DNA of 64,000 nucleotides from an uncultured Monoglobus sp. (GTDB lineage Bacteria; Bacillota; Clostridia; Monoglobales; Monoglobaceae). Where the stretch lies: positions 104,697 through 168,696 of the forward strand of contig CANRBF010000005.1 of assembly GCA_947628795.1 (NCBI GenBank). Direction: 5' to 3'. The position numbers and the translations under genes are program-made. The notes beneath the pieces are model-generated. The model saw only the letters and a list, made by a program, of their open reading frames with translations. It made no database searches and was not told where the DNA came from. Positions 31,719-40,352 of the stretch are shown here, piece by piece. Numbering within the stretch: the stretch's first letter is position 1; each line of letters begins with the position of its first letter.

Positions 31719-32873
31719 TTATTCCTCGGCCGCTTCCGCCACGGCTTTTGCCACGGCTTTCGCGATCCTCGGGTCAAAGGCCTTCGGAATAATATATTCC
31801 TCGCTCAGCTCGTCGTCTGAGATCAGTCCCGCGATGGCGCGGCAGGCTGCGGTTTTCATCTTTTCGGTTATGGCCTTCGCTCTCGCGTCCAGCGCGCCGC
31901 GGAAAATCCCCGGGAACGCGATAACGTTGTTTATCTGGTTGGGGAAATCGGAGCGTCCCGTGCCCACGATCCTGGCGCCCGCCTCTTTGGCGAGATCGGG
32001 CATGATCTCGGGCGTCGGGTTTGCCATGGCGAAAACTATCGCGTCGTCTGCCATTGAGCTCACCATGTCCTTGCTGACTATGTTCGGCGCAGAGACGCCG
32101 ATAAACACGTCGGCGCCGATCATCACGTCGGCAAGGCTGCCCGACTTTTTTGCCCTGTTGGTTATCTTCGACATTTTTTCCTGCTCGGGATTAAGCCCGT
32201 CCATTCCCTCGCGTATCGCGCCGATCTTGTCGACAAGAACAATGTTTTCGGCGCCCATGTTCATCAGCATTTTGCATATTGCGATACCCGCGCTGCCCGC
32301 GCCGTTTATAACGATGTTCACATCCTCGATTTTTTTGTTCACAACGCGGAGCGCGTTGATGATGCCCGCCGACACAACGATAGCGGTCCCGTGCTGATCG
32401 TCGTGAAAAACCGGAATATCCAGCGCTTCCTTGAGCCTGCGCTCCACCTCAAAGCAGCGGGGCGCCGCGATGTCCTCAAGGTTGATGCCGCCGAAGCCGG
32501 GCGCTATGTTTTTGACCGTCTCGACTATCTCGTCGGTGTCCTGCGTGTCAAGGCAGATGGGGAACGCGTCAATATCCGCGAAGTTTTTAAACAGCACGCA
32601 CTTGCCCTCCATAACAGGCATGCCCGCCTCGGGGCCTATGTTGCCGAGACCCAGGACCGCGCTGCCGTCGGTCACCACAGCCACCAGATTGCCCTTTCGG
32701 GTATAGTCGTAGACCAGGCCCTTGTCCTTGGCGATCTCGCGGCAGGGCTCGGCCACGCCCGGAGTGTAGGCGACCGAAAGCTCGTCCTTGTTGGTCGTGG
32801 CCGCGCGCGACGCGACCTCTATTTTTCCTTTAAGCTCCTTGTGGAGCCTGAGCGCTTCTTTGTTGTAGTCCAT
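31719..32873 (-). CDS. NAD(P)-dependent malic enzyme
   Basis: Oxidative decarboxylation of malate to pyruvate. 384 residues, the short bacterial form without the phosphotransacetylase tail. Catalytic segments: VAYTPGVAEPCREIA near residue 35 with the Tyr, KGNLVAVVTDGSAVLGLGN (about 60-78), DDQHGTAIV (about 158-166) for metal and substrate, and the cofactor motif GAGSAGIA (about 192-199). Lies 14 bp after coaX on the same strand. Cytoplasmic; likely supplies pyruvate and reducing equivalents in fermentation. Confidence 0.95.
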   Translation of the reverse strand: MDYNKEALRLHKELKGKIEVASRAATTNKDELSVAYTPGVAEPCREIAKDKGLVYDYTRKGNLVAVVTDGSAVLGLGNIGPEAGMPVMEGKCVLFKNFADIDAFPICLDTQDTDEIVETVKNIAPGFGGINLEDIAAPRCFEVERRLKEALDIPVFHDDQHGTAIVVSAGIINALRVVNKKIEDVNIVINGAGSAGIAICKMLMNMGAENIVLVDKIGAIREGMDGLNPEQEKMSKITNRAKKSGSLADVMIGADVFIGVSAPNIVSKDMVSSMADDAIVFAMANPTPEIMPDLAKEAGARIVGTGRSDFPNQINNVIAFPGIFRGALDARAKAITEKMKTAACRAIAGLISDDELSEEYIIPKAFDPRIAKAVAKAVAEAAEE

Positions 32874-32887
32874 TTTATTTCTCCTTT

Positions 32888-33658
32888 TTATTTGTCTTTG
32901 TTTTTGTCATACAGTATTTTAAGTCCGTCAACGGTCAGCATGCCGTCAACGATGTCGATCTCTTCCGATTCGCGGGAGATCATTTTTGCCAGTCCGCCCG
33001 TGGCGATCACCGAGGCGTCCTCGCCTATTTCTTTTTTGATCCTGCGCACAATGCTGTCGGTCATGCCCGCGTGGCCGTAGAGCGCTCCGCTCTGTATCGA
33101 GTTCACCGTGTTTTTTCCGATCGGCGAGGGCGGCTTTACGATCTCCACCTTGGGCAGCTTGGCCGTGCGCTCAAACAGCGCGTCCATTGAGATCTTCATG
33201 CCCGCGGTGATAACTCCGCCCACATAGCAGCCGCTTCTGTCGATCGAGCAGAATGTGGTTGCGGTGCCGAAGTCCACTATTATAAGCGGCGGCTTGTATT
33301 TGTTTATCGCCGCAACCGCGTTCACTATCCTGTCGGCGCCCAGCTCCCTCGGGTTGTCCATTTTTATGTTCATTCCGGTTTTTATCCCGGGCCCCACTAT
33401 CATGGGCTCGCAGCCCAAATATCGCCTGACCGCGTTTGTAAGCGAGTGCATGACCGTGGGCACGACCGAGGCGATCATAACGTCGTCTATTTGGTCGGGC
33501 TTTGTGTTTTCGCTCCTCAAAAGCTGGCACAGCAGAATTCCGTACTCGTCGCTGGCCTTGTTGATATCGGTGGCGATCCTCCAGCTGCGGATAAAATCAT
33601 CCCCGTTATAGAGCGCCGCCACAATGTTTGTGTTTCCTACGTCAATAGCAAGCAGCAT
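32888..33658 (-). CDS. coaX: Type III pantothenate kinase
   Basis: First step of coenzyme A synthesis, ATP-dependent, not feedback-inhibited in this class. 256 residues of the ASKHA fold: DVGNTN phosphate loop at residues 6-11, GPGIKTGMNIKMDNPRELGA with the catalytic-region GADR (about 108-111), and VDFGTATTF (about 127-135). GAGG lies before the ATG. Operon with malic enzyme downstream and probably the phosphodiesterase upstream (33 bp). Confidence 0.95.
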   Translation of the reverse strand: MLLAIDVGNTNIVAALYNGDDFIRSWRIATDINKASDEYGILLCQLLRSENTKPDQIDDVMIASVVPTVMHSLTNAVRRYLGCEPMIVGPGIKTGMNIKMDNPRELGADRIVNAVAAINKYKPPLIIVDFGTATTFCSIDRSGCYVGGVITAGMKISMDALFERTAKLPKVEIVKPPSPIGKNTVNSIQSGALYGHAGMTDSIVRRIKKEIGEDASVIATGGLAKMISRESEEIDIVDGMLTVDGLKILYDKNKDK

Positions 33659-33691
33659 AATATTTACCTCGTTATTATAAAATATGTTATA

Positions 33692-34165
33692 TCAAAGAGT
33701 TTTCTTTATTTCGGCCTTGGCGCTTCCGTTCTCGTCCACCTCCAGCACCGCGTAGCTCATCCACGCGCTGCCCGGGTTCAGCATCAGCACTCCCGAGACC
33801 TCCTCAAGATACGGACGGTGGGTGTGGCCGAAAACGCAGATGTCGGCGCCTTGTTCCCTCGCTTTGAGCAGCAGGGTATTCAGCCCGTATTTAACATGGT
33901 ACTTGTGGCCGTGGGTCATGAACACCCGCTTGCCCGCGAACGTAAACGTCACGTCAAAGGGCACGTCCCTAACCGACCAATCGTTGTTGCCGAGAACGAC
34001 CGCCACGGGTATCCTCGGGTACTCCCGCCTGAGGGCGTCCGCGTCGCGCTGCACGTCTCCCGCAAACATTATCATCGAAACTCCGCCGTTTTTAATTTCG
34101 GCGTCGACTGCTTTTTTAAGCTCGCCGAAGCTGCCGTGGGAATCGCTGAGAACTACCGCTTTCAT
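33692..34165 (-). CDS. YfcE/MJ0936-type metallophosphoesterase
   Basis: 157 residues, one calcineurin-like domain: SDSHG (residues 8-12), GDVQRD (about 36-41), GNND (about 58-61), THGHKY (about 84-89) and FGHTHRP (about 110-116) form the two-metal site. Such proteins hydrolyse phosphodiesters in vitro; natural substrate unknown. ATG at 34165 chosen because AAGGAGG lies eight bases upstream; an 11-codon upstream extension lacks homology. The 316 bp upstream hold a structured element (34237-34313). Confidence 0.92.
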   Translation of the reverse strand: MKAVVLSDSHGSFGELKKAVDAEIKNGGVSMIMFAGDVQRDADALRREYPRIPVAVVLGNNDWSVRDVPFDVTFTFAGKRVFMTHGHKYHVKYGLNTLLLKAREQGADICVFGHTHRPYLEEVSGVLMLNPGSAWMSYAVLEVDENGSAKAEIKKTL

Positions 34166-34236
34166 AAAGCCAAACCTCCTTGGGTAACTACCGATCAAAT
34201 ACCGCCTTGCGGCTTGGCACGCCGCTTGCTTGCGAT

Positions 34237-34313
34237 AATTCCGTCATATCGCCCAAAAGCTCCTTGCCATACACAAAGTATGCCGCGTCGCTTTTGAACA
34301 ATCTGACGAAATT
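34237..34313 (-). ncRNA. Candidate structured RNA or hairpin element
   Basis: Two 24-base arms (34237-34260 and 34290-34313) pair. Read as minus-strand RNA, 23 of 24 positions pair, four of them G-U; read on the plus strand those four become A-C mismatches. The 29-base loop has a small inner CATAC/GTATG hairpin. The pattern favours selection on a minus-strand transcript ahead of the phosphoesterase gene. A 74-residue open frame crosses the same region (34195-34419) but is unlike any protein I know. The rest of 34166-34475 shows nothing clear. Confidence 0.5.
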
Positions 34314-34481
34314 CCTGCCGGCGCAATCGACGCACCATATTTAATCGGTACTTACCTATGTAGCCACCGGAAAAATTATCCGACTGACCCATTATATCAC
34401 ATAAATATTTTTTTGTCACTATTTTTATAAAAATACATAGAATGTACTGTAGTATAATTTGACCCGAAAGGCGGAATGGTT

Positions 34482-34739
34482 ATGAACATAAACGATATGA
34501 CAAAAAATCTCGACAAAAACAAGCTTAACTCAATGCTCGGCGCTCTCGGCGGCACGCTGTCAAAAGAGGATATGAGCGCGCTCAAAAAGGCGCTCGAGAG
34601 CCCCGACCTCGGCAAAAATCTGAGCAAGCTCAGCGCGGCGGACGTGAGCAGGGCGGTGAGCGAAAACAACGGCGTAAAAAAGGCTCTGAGCTCAAACCCC
34701 GAGCTGATGAAAAATTTAAACGCTTTTCTTAAAAAATAA
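34482..34739 (+). CDS. Small hypothetical protein, helical, unknown
   Basis: 85 residues, charged and helical, no signal peptide or membrane segment. Pattern: TKNLDKNKLNSMLGALGGTL, then SALKKALESPDLG, then SAADVSRAVSENNGVKKALS. Not recognised as a named family. ATG 34482 is preferred over 34476 because AAAGGCGG needs that spacing. First of three small genes (next starts 26 bp later) that look co-transcribed. Similar small gene groups in Clostridia often belong to spore formation, but this is inference. Confidence 0.7.
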   Translation: MNINDMTKNLDKNKLNSMLGALGGTLSKEDMSALKKALESPDLGKNLSKLSAADVSRAVSENNGVKKALSSNPELMKNLNAFLKK

Positions 34740-34765
34740 CGGAATACATACAAGGCGGTGATTTG

Positions 34766-35134
34766 ATGAGCGGAGAGCTTGACCTGAGCGGCGCGGTTGA
34801 AAAGCTTAAAGAGATGATGAGCAGCGGCGAGGGGCGCGAGCAGATAAGCGGCATAATAAGCGCGCTTTCGGGCTCTGAGGACGGCGGCGAGAAACCGCCC
34901 GAGCGGACGCCGATGGAAGAGGACGCGGCGGATTTTGAAATGATGGTGAAAATGGGAAAAGTCCTTGAGAGCGTGAAGCGGCGCGACACGGGCCGCGAGG
35001 CCGAGCTGCTGTACGCGCTGAAGCCCTACCTCCGCGAGTCACGCCGCGCGAAAACCGACACCGCCGTTAAAATCATGGGAATGATCAAGGCTTTTTCCGT
35101 TCTGCGGGAAAACGGATTCGATTTCGGATTTTAG
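34766..35134 (+). CDS. Small hypothetical protein, possible sporulation link
   Basis: 122 residues. An acidic N-terminal half (DLSGAVEKLKEMMSSGEG, then SALSGSEDGGEKPPER) and a C-terminal helical part LLYALKPYLRESRRAKTDTA-VKIMGMIKAF that resembles short conserved proteins of spore-forming Clostridia. Start ATG 34766 after GGCGGTGATTTG. Ten-base gap to the next gene. No enzyme motif. Function unknown. Confidence 0.7.
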   Translation: MSGELDLSGAVEKLKEMMSSGEGREQISGIISALSGSEDGGEKPPERTPMEEDAADFEMMVKMGKVLESVKRRDTGREAELLYALKPYLRESRRAKTDTAVKIMGMIKAFSVLRENGFDFGF

Positions 35135-35143
35135 GAGGCCGCC

Positions 35144-35536
35144 ATGTACAGACGCTATAATTCAAACAGTCCGCCCCGCGGCGGAGGACAATCCGCGCCT
35201 CAAACAAATCTTCGGGATGTTCCGCGGGGAGCGCGAAGCAGGGGAGCGGATCCGCCGCGGACGGGAGGCGCGCATATACGGAACGATGACCGCGCGAAGC
35301 GCGAGCCCGAGAGACTCGCCGCGCCGCCGCATACGGAGCAGTCTCGGGAGAGCGGCTTTCTCGACTCGCTGCTTGATATTTTGCCGAGCGAGCTGTATAA
35401 CCGCCGCACGAAAAAAATACTCGGTCTGGTGACGGCCGAGGATCTGCTGCTGCTGGCCCTTATACTGCTTGTCGCCGAAAACGATGACGCCGACAAGGCG
35501 CTTATTTTTGCTTTGCTGTACATTCTCGCGGGGTGA
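35144..35536 (+). CDS. Small protein with a Leu-rich C-terminal segment
   Basis: 130 residues. A very basic, low-complexity N-terminal half (Arg/Pro/Gly rich, about 1-70), then FLDSLLDILPSELYNRRTKK and a hydrophobic acidic end TAEDLLLLALILLVAENDDA-DKALIFALLYIL. That ending (ED/LLLLALILL) is like small spore-envelope-associated proteins of Clostridia. GGAGG precedes the ATG. Last gene of the small trio. Assignment to spore coat is a guess from pattern only. Confidence 0.7.
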   Translation: MYRRYNSNSPPRGGGQSAPQTNLRDVPRGARSRGADPPRTGGAHIRNDDRAKREPERLAAPPHTEQSRESGFLDSLLDILPSELYNRRTKKILGLVTAEDLLLLALILLVAENDDADKALIFALLYILAG

Positions 35537-35580
35537 GACTGCGCGGTGAGAAAATGTTAGAAATTTGTAATATTTTTGTG

Positions 35581-35608
35581 TTGACACAGTGGCGCGTTAT
35601 GATATAAT
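35581..35608 (+). promoter_or_regulatory. Promoter of the polysaccharide deacetylase gene
   Basis: TTGACA (35581-35586), 16 bp, TATAAT (35603-35608), with GTTATGA before the -10 box. Confidence 0.85.
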
Positions 35609-35670
35609 ATATTATTAATAGTTATTATTGATATAAAAGTTATTAATTGATAAATTCGGAGGGTTTACTA

Positions 35671-36786
35671 ATGAAAAAAATAGTGGCATGCGCTTTGCTT
35701 GCTGTGGTGCTGATAGTTTGCATGGGCATGAAGGGAATTGTTCCGGTGGACGTCAGCGACACAAGCGGCGAGGAAATGGTAACAATGTACACCGAGGACG
35801 GCCGCAGCGAGCAGTTCACGCCGAGCGAGGCGGAGGAACAAAAGACCGTCGGCTGGTACGATAATTTCAACGACGTTCTCACCACTATGTGGAAAGAGGA
35901 CGGCAGCAGTATCGTCGTGTATAACGCCGACGTTAACGAATACGAAAAGAACGGATACACAACAAACTACTCGTCGATATTTGCCAAGGTGTTTAATCCC
36001 GAGACCGAGGAGGTCAAGGATGTGCTCAAGAGCGAGGTGCAGTCCTATGTGGACAGCGGCTGGAAGCGCGGCAACGGCAAAATTGATCCGGACGCTCCGA
36101 TGATAGCGCTGACCTTTGACGACGGCCCCGGCGCCGAGACCACTAAGCGTCTGCTTGACGCGCTGGAGGAAAACAACGCTCGCGCCACATTCTTTATGCT
36201 GGGCGACCACATGAAGGGCGCGGCCGACACCATAAAGCGCATGCAGGCTTTGGGCTGCGACACGGCGAGCCACACCTACGACCATACACAGCTTACGACC
36301 CTTTCGGGCGACTCGCTCAAGAGCCAGTTCGAAAAGAGCACAAATAATTTAAAGGACATCATCGGCGAGGGCCCGTCTACCGTGCGCCCGCCCTACGGCT
36401 CGTATAACGACTCGGTAAAGAGCGTTGCCAAGGAGTACGGTCAGCCGATAATCCTTTGGTCGGTCGACACTCTTGACTGGAAGTCCAAGAACGCCGACGC
36501 GGTGTACAGCAACGTAATGTCAACTATTCAGGACGGAGACATTGTCCTGTTCCATGATATTTACGATTCGACGATCGACGCGGTGGTGCGCCTGATACCC
36601 GCTCTGCTTGACGAGGGCTATCAGCTTGTCACCGTGACCGAAATGGGCGAGGCGAAGGTCGGCGGTCTGGAGCCCGGCAAGGTATATACCGATCTGTGGC
36701 CGTCAACCGTTAAGTCGATCACAGGCTCATCGACGTCAGGCAGCACGGAAAAATCCGAAAATTCCGAAAATTCAAATAACAACTAA
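35671..36786 (+). CDS. Polysaccharide deacetylase (NodB domain), membrane-anchored or secreted
   Basis: 371 residues. N-terminal signal or anchor (1-22), a 110-residue leader domain, then the NodB domain (about 140-340) with all metal and catalytic motifs: TFDDGPG (D150, D151), SHTYDH (H201, H205), RPPYGSYND, LWSVDTLDW and a late LFHDIYDST. A Ser/Asn/Glu-rich tail ends it. Typical of peptidoglycan N-acetylglucosamine deacetylases of Firmicutes, which protect against lysozyme; chitin or other polysaccharide is possible. Start ATG 35671 has GGAGGG upstream. Confidence 0.92.
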   Translation: MKKIVACALLAVVLIVCMGMKGIVPVDVSDTSGEEMVTMYTEDGRSEQFTPSEAEEQKTVGWYDNFNDVLTTMWKEDGSSIVVYNADVNEYEKNGYTTNYSSIFAKVFNPETEEVKDVLKSEVQSYVDSGWKRGNGKIDPDAPMIALTFDDGPGAETTKRLLDALEENNARATFFMLGDHMKGAADTIKRMQALGCDTASHTYDHTQLTTLSGDSLKSQFEKSTNNLKDIIGEGPSTVRPPYGSYNDSVKSVAKEYGQPIILWSVDTLDWKSKNADAVYSNVMSTIQDGDIVLFHDIYDSTIDAVVRLIPALLDEGYQLVTVTEMGEAKVGGLEPGKVYTDLWPSTVKSITGSSTSGSTEKSENSENSNNN

Positions 36787-36818
36787 ATAAATTAAAACTA
36801 AAACCAAACCAAAAAACC

Positions 36819-36850
36819 GCCGCTTCGGAACGTTTTCCGGAGCGGCTTTT
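36819..36850 (+). terminator. Terminator after the deacetylase
   Basis: GCCGCTTCGGAA / TTTTCCGGAGCGGC stem (36819-36846) with TTTT following. Confidence 0.92.
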
Positions 36851-36897
36851 AATAATCACAAGCGATATATTTATCGCCTATGACGGGAGATAAAAAA

Positions 36898-38304
36898 TTG
36901 AAGCAAATAATTAACATAAGCGAAAGCGAAACGCCGCGAATAAGAGAAATGATGCTCACCGTGATAAGGCTGAGCATCCCGGCGATCATGGCGCAGATAA
37001 GCTCGATAATCATGCAGTATATAGACGCGGCGATGGTGGGAAGCCTCGGCGAGAGCGCCACCGCCTCGATAGGCCTGATAAGCACCACGATGTGGCTGAT
37101 CGGCGGGCTGTGCGTTTCGCTCGCCACGGGCTTTTCGGTGCAGATCGCACAACTCGTCGGCGCGCGGGATCATGAGGGAGCGAGAAACGTTTTCCGCCAG
37201 AGCCTTATCGTATCGCTTATGTTCGGCGCTCTGATCTCGGCGGCCGCTCTGTCGATAAGCCGCTCGCTGCCGATTTGGCTGGGCGGCGCCGAGGGCGTGA
37301 CCCAAAACTCTACGCGCTACTTTTTCATATACGCCTGCGCGCTGCCGATCATGCAGATCAGAATGTTGTGCTCAAGCTCGCTCCAGTGCGGCGGCGATCT
37401 GAAAACGCCGGGTCTGCTCAATATCCTTATGTGCATGCTTGATGTTGTGTTCAATTTTATATTTATTTTCCCGACCCGCGAGGTTTCTGTTTTCGGCGCG
37501 TCAGTTCATTTGTTCGGCCTCGGCTTCGGCGTCGCGGGAGCGGCTTTGGGTACGGCCTGTGCCGAGCTGTGCGCCGCGGCTCTGATGTTTTATTCGGCGG
37601 CCTTCCGTTCCGATATATTGTCGCTCAGGCTCAAGGGCTCGTGGAAAATCAGGCTCAAGTGCATAAAGGCGGCGCTGCGTATCTCGGTCCCCGCGGCGTT
37701 TGAGCACACGGTGATGTGCGGCGCGCAGGTGGTCACCACCTTGATCGTGGCGCCGCTGGGAACCGCGGCGGTCGCCGCCAACTCTCTGGCGATCACCGCC
37801 GAGAGCTTGTGCTACATGCCGGGCTACGGCATAGGCACCGCGGCGACCACGCTGGTCGGTCAGAGCATAGGAGCTGACCGCAAGGATATCGCCAAGCGTT
37901 TCGCCGTGACTGCGGTGGTTCTGGGTGTCGCTATCATGTCGGCCGCGGCGGTGTTGATGTACGCGGCAGCTCCGTTTATGTTCGCGATGCTCACTCCGTC
38001 CGAGCAGGTCCGCGCGTTGGGAGCCGATATCCTGCGCATAGAGGCGTTCGCCGAGCCGATGTACGCCGCGTCGATAGTCTGCTCGGGCGCGCTCCGCGGC
38101 GCGGGCGACACGCTGGTGCCAAGTCTTTTGAACCTGCTCACTATGTGGGGCGTCAGGATCACGCTGGCGCTTGCCCTTGTGCCGCGGCTCGGTCTGCGCG
38201 GAGCGTGGATCGCCATGTGCGTCGAGCTATGCGTCAGAGGAATTTTATTCCTCATCCGTCTTATGCGCGAAAAATGGCTTGAAAACAATATTATGCAGGG
38301 TTAA
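36898..38304 (+). CDS. MATE-family multidrug/cation efflux transporter
   Basis: About 468 residues and 12 transmembrane segments in two six-helix bundles. The first bundle opens with LTVIRLSIPAIMAQISSIIM and QYIDAAMVGSLG, hallmarks of MatE domains; the second has SVPAAFEHTVMCGAQVVTT and GIGTAATTLVGQSIGA. These pumps export drugs or metabolites with Na+ or H+. Start: TTG 36898 has GGGAG eight bases upstream; the in-frame ATG at 36880 has no ribosome site. Not obviously in an operon. Substrate unknown. Confidence 0.9.
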   Translation: MKQIINISESETPRIREMMLTVIRLSIPAIMAQISSIIMQYIDAAMVGSLGESATASIGLISTTMWLIGGLCVSLATGFSVQIAQLVGARDHEGARNVFRQSLIVSLMFGALISAAALSISRSLPIWLGGAEGVTQNSTRYFFIYACALPIMQIRMLCSSSLQCGGDLKTPGLLNILMCMLDVVFNFIFIFPTREVSVFGASVHLFGLGFGVAGAALGTACAELCAAALMFYSAAFRSDILSLRLKGSWKIRLKCIKAALRISVPAAFEHTVMCGAQVVTTLIVAPLGTAAVAANSLAITAESLCYMPGYGIGTAATTLVGQSIGADRKDIAKRFAVTAVVLGVAIMSAAAVLMYAAAPFMFAMLTPSEQVRALGADILRIEAFAEPMYAASIVCSGALRGAGDTLVPSLLNLLTMWGVRITLALALVPRLGLRGAWIAMCVELCVRGILFLIRLMREKWLENNIMQG

Positions 38305-38405
38305 ATTATTTTATAAAAAATGGGAACTTTATTTTGCTTTTTGTCGTCTAATAAAGTAAGGTGAAGTTTATAATATATTTTTAGATCAAAGGAAAGGTGA
38401 GTGTT

Positions 38406-40145
38406 ATGAAAAAAAGATTATTGGCGCTGTGCGCCTCGGCGGCTCTCGCTCTGACCGCGCTGCCCGCCGCGGCGGCGCCTCTCTACGACGGCGGCAGGGT
38501 CGGAGATTCCGTGTCGGAGCTCAGATCTCTCTCGGTCATGAACGGCGATCCCGACGGCGCATTCAGAGAGGACGAGCGCATAACCCGCGCAGAGACAGCC
38601 GCGGTTATCGCGCGCATGGGAGCGTATCCCGACGGCGATGGAAGCGTATTCTCCGATCTTGCTGGCAGCTATGCCGAGGGCGCGGCGGGCGCGTTATGCG
38701 AGCGCGGCATTGTCAGCGGATATCCCGACGGGACGTTCAGACCCGCCGAGCTTGTAAGTTACGGCGAGTTTGTCACCGCTCTCACGCGCTTTTATTGGTA
38801 CGAGAGTACCGGAACCGCTGCGCAGCTGAATTATCCCGAAGGTTATATAAGCGAGGCGGAGCGAATCGGAATAACCGCCAAAGTCAGGCCGAATCCCGAT
38901 GAGAGACTTACCAACGCGGATGAAAGCGTCAAGGCGGATCCCGACGACAAGATCACGCGCGGAGACGCCGCGGTCATGGCCTGCAACCTGCTTTACACGC
39001 GCAAAAAAGACGGCGGCACGTTTTTGGAGAGTTTGATCTCGCGCGGCGGAGAGCCCGCGGAGACGCCCATGCCCGAGAGCAAAAACGCGTTTGCCTATAA
39101 GCTGAACTCGAGATTTGATAAGAGCGAGAACTATATGTTTTCGCCGCTGTCCGTAAAGCTCGCCATGGCCATGGCCGCAAACGGCGCGGAAGGCGAGACC
39201 GAAAATGAAATACTCGCAGCTTTGGGAATAAATGATCTCGATGAGTATAACAAGAGCGTCAAGGAGCTGATAAAGCGCTATTCCGAAACCGATTCCGCTC
39301 AATTGAGCATCGCGAATTCGATCTGGCTCAATCGCGATTATTTTCCGGGCTCGGACATGAAATTCGGCTCGAAATTTGAAAAAACGATCAAGGACTTTTA
39401 TAACGGAATGAGCGAGATCGTGGGAGGCAGCGACGCGGCGCGGCGTGTCAACGAGTGGACAAGCGAAAAGACAAACGGCAAGATCCCGACGATAGCAGAC
39501 AACAGCGATTTTTTGGCGGCTCTGGTGAACGCGGTGTATTTTAAAGGCGCGTGGACAGACGAGTTTAACGAGAACGCCACCGAGAAGGACATTTTCAAAA
39601 ACTTTGACGGCACGAAGTCCTCGGTCGATTTTATGCGTCAAACCGAAAGTTTCGGCGTATACAGTGATAATGATCTGAGCATGATAATGCTGCCGTACTG
39701 TGGCGGCGCCTCAATGTACATAAGCCTTGACGACGGCGGAGACATTGATTATGACCGGTATTTTGACAAGATCGAATTTAATCGCGTAAATCTCAAAATG
39801 CCTAAATTCAAGGTCGAGACCTCAAAGGAGCTTGAGGATTATCTGAAAGACATGGGAATAGCCTCCGCGTTTGATCAAAACAGGGCGGATTTCGGAAAAA
39901 TGATCGAGGGCGTTCCCGACGGGTATCCCGTTTATATTGATAAAGTGCTGCAAAAGACGTATATCAATGTTGACGAGGAGGGCTCCGAAGCCTCCGCGGC
40001 CACGGCGGTCTTGGCCGCTCCCGGAGCCGCGGCTCCGGACACGAGCGAGCCGATAGAGTTTAACGTTGACCGCCCGTTCACATTCATAATACGCGACTGC
40101 AAATCCGGCGAGATATTATTTATGGGTAGGATAAGCAAGCTGTAG
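38406..40145 (+). CDS. SLH-anchored serpin (serine protease inhibitor)
   Basis: 579 residues. Signal peptide (1-24), three S-layer-homology units (about 28-200; VMNGDPDGAFREDERITRAE and GIVSGYPDGTFRPAELVS) that bind secondary cell-wall polymer, a short linker, then a full serpin domain (about 225-579; SPLSVKLAMAMAANGAEGET, LVNAVYFKGAW, and the ending FMGRISKL). The reactive loop hinge is of the inhibitory kind: E524 (P17), G526 (P15), then small residues SEASAATA. By alignment P1-P1' falls near G540-A541 (A/L/P around), suggesting elastase- or subtilisin-like targets. It would shield the cell surface from host or rival proteases. ATG 38406 follows AGGTGA. Confidence 0.93.
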   Translation: MKKRLLALCASAALALTALPAAAAPLYDGGRVGDSVSELRSLSVMNGDPDGAFREDERITRAETAAVIARMGAYPDGDGSVFSDLAGSYAEGAAGALCERGIVSGYPDGTFRPAELVSYGEFVTALTRFYWYESTGTAAQLNYPEGYISEAERIGITAKVRPNPDERLTNADESVKADPDDKITRGDAAVMACNLLYTRKKDGGTFLESLISRGGEPAETPMPESKNAFAYKLNSRFDKSENYMFSPLSVKLAMAMAANGAEGETENEILAALGINDLDEYNKSVKELIKRYSETDSAQLSIANSIWLNRDYFPGSDMKFGSKFEKTIKDFYNGMSEIVGGSDAARRVNEWTSEKTNGKIPTIADNSDFLAALVNAVYFKGAWTDEFNENATEKDIFKNFDGTKSSVDFMRQTESFGVYSDNDLSMIMLPYCGGASMYISLDDGGDIDYDRYFDKIEFNRVNLKMPKFKVETSKELEDYLKDMGIASAFDQNRADFGKMIEGVPDGYPVYIDKVLQKTYINVDEEGSEASAATAVLAAPGAAAPDTSEPIEFNVDRPFTFIIRDCKSGEILFMGRISKL

Positions 40146-40169
40146 TTGTAAGCGATTTAACTTCCCGAC

Positions 40170-40202
40170 AAAGGCGCGCCGCCGAATACGGCGCGCCTTT
40201 TG
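40170..40202 (+). terminator. Terminator after the serpin
   Basis: AAAGGCGCGCC / GGCGCGCCTTT (40170-40180 and 40190-40200), T-tail built into the stem. Confidence 0.88.
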
Positions 40203-40282
40203 CGAGACTGCCAAATTCAATTAAAAATATTAATTGTTAAAAATCCGACGCTCATTTTGTGAAATTATATACAATTTAGCTA

Positions 40283-40311
40283 TTGCATTTCGTGTTAATG
40301 CCTGTTACAAT
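40283..40311 (+). promoter_or_regulatory. Promoter of the ankyrin-GH43 gene train
   Basis: TTGCAT (40283-40288), 17 bp, TACAAT (40306-40311), about 42 bp before the ATG. Confidence 0.8.
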
Positions 40312-40352
40312 ATCTTATGTATATTCAGAAACTATAGCATTGAGGTGCGAGC

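Noticed and set aside
34195..34419. 74-codon minus-strand open frame before the phosphoesterase
   Set aside because: It crosses the paired arms of the hairpin element, has no clear ribosome site and an Arg/Gln-rich sequence; kept only as an alternative reading of the ncRNA candidate.
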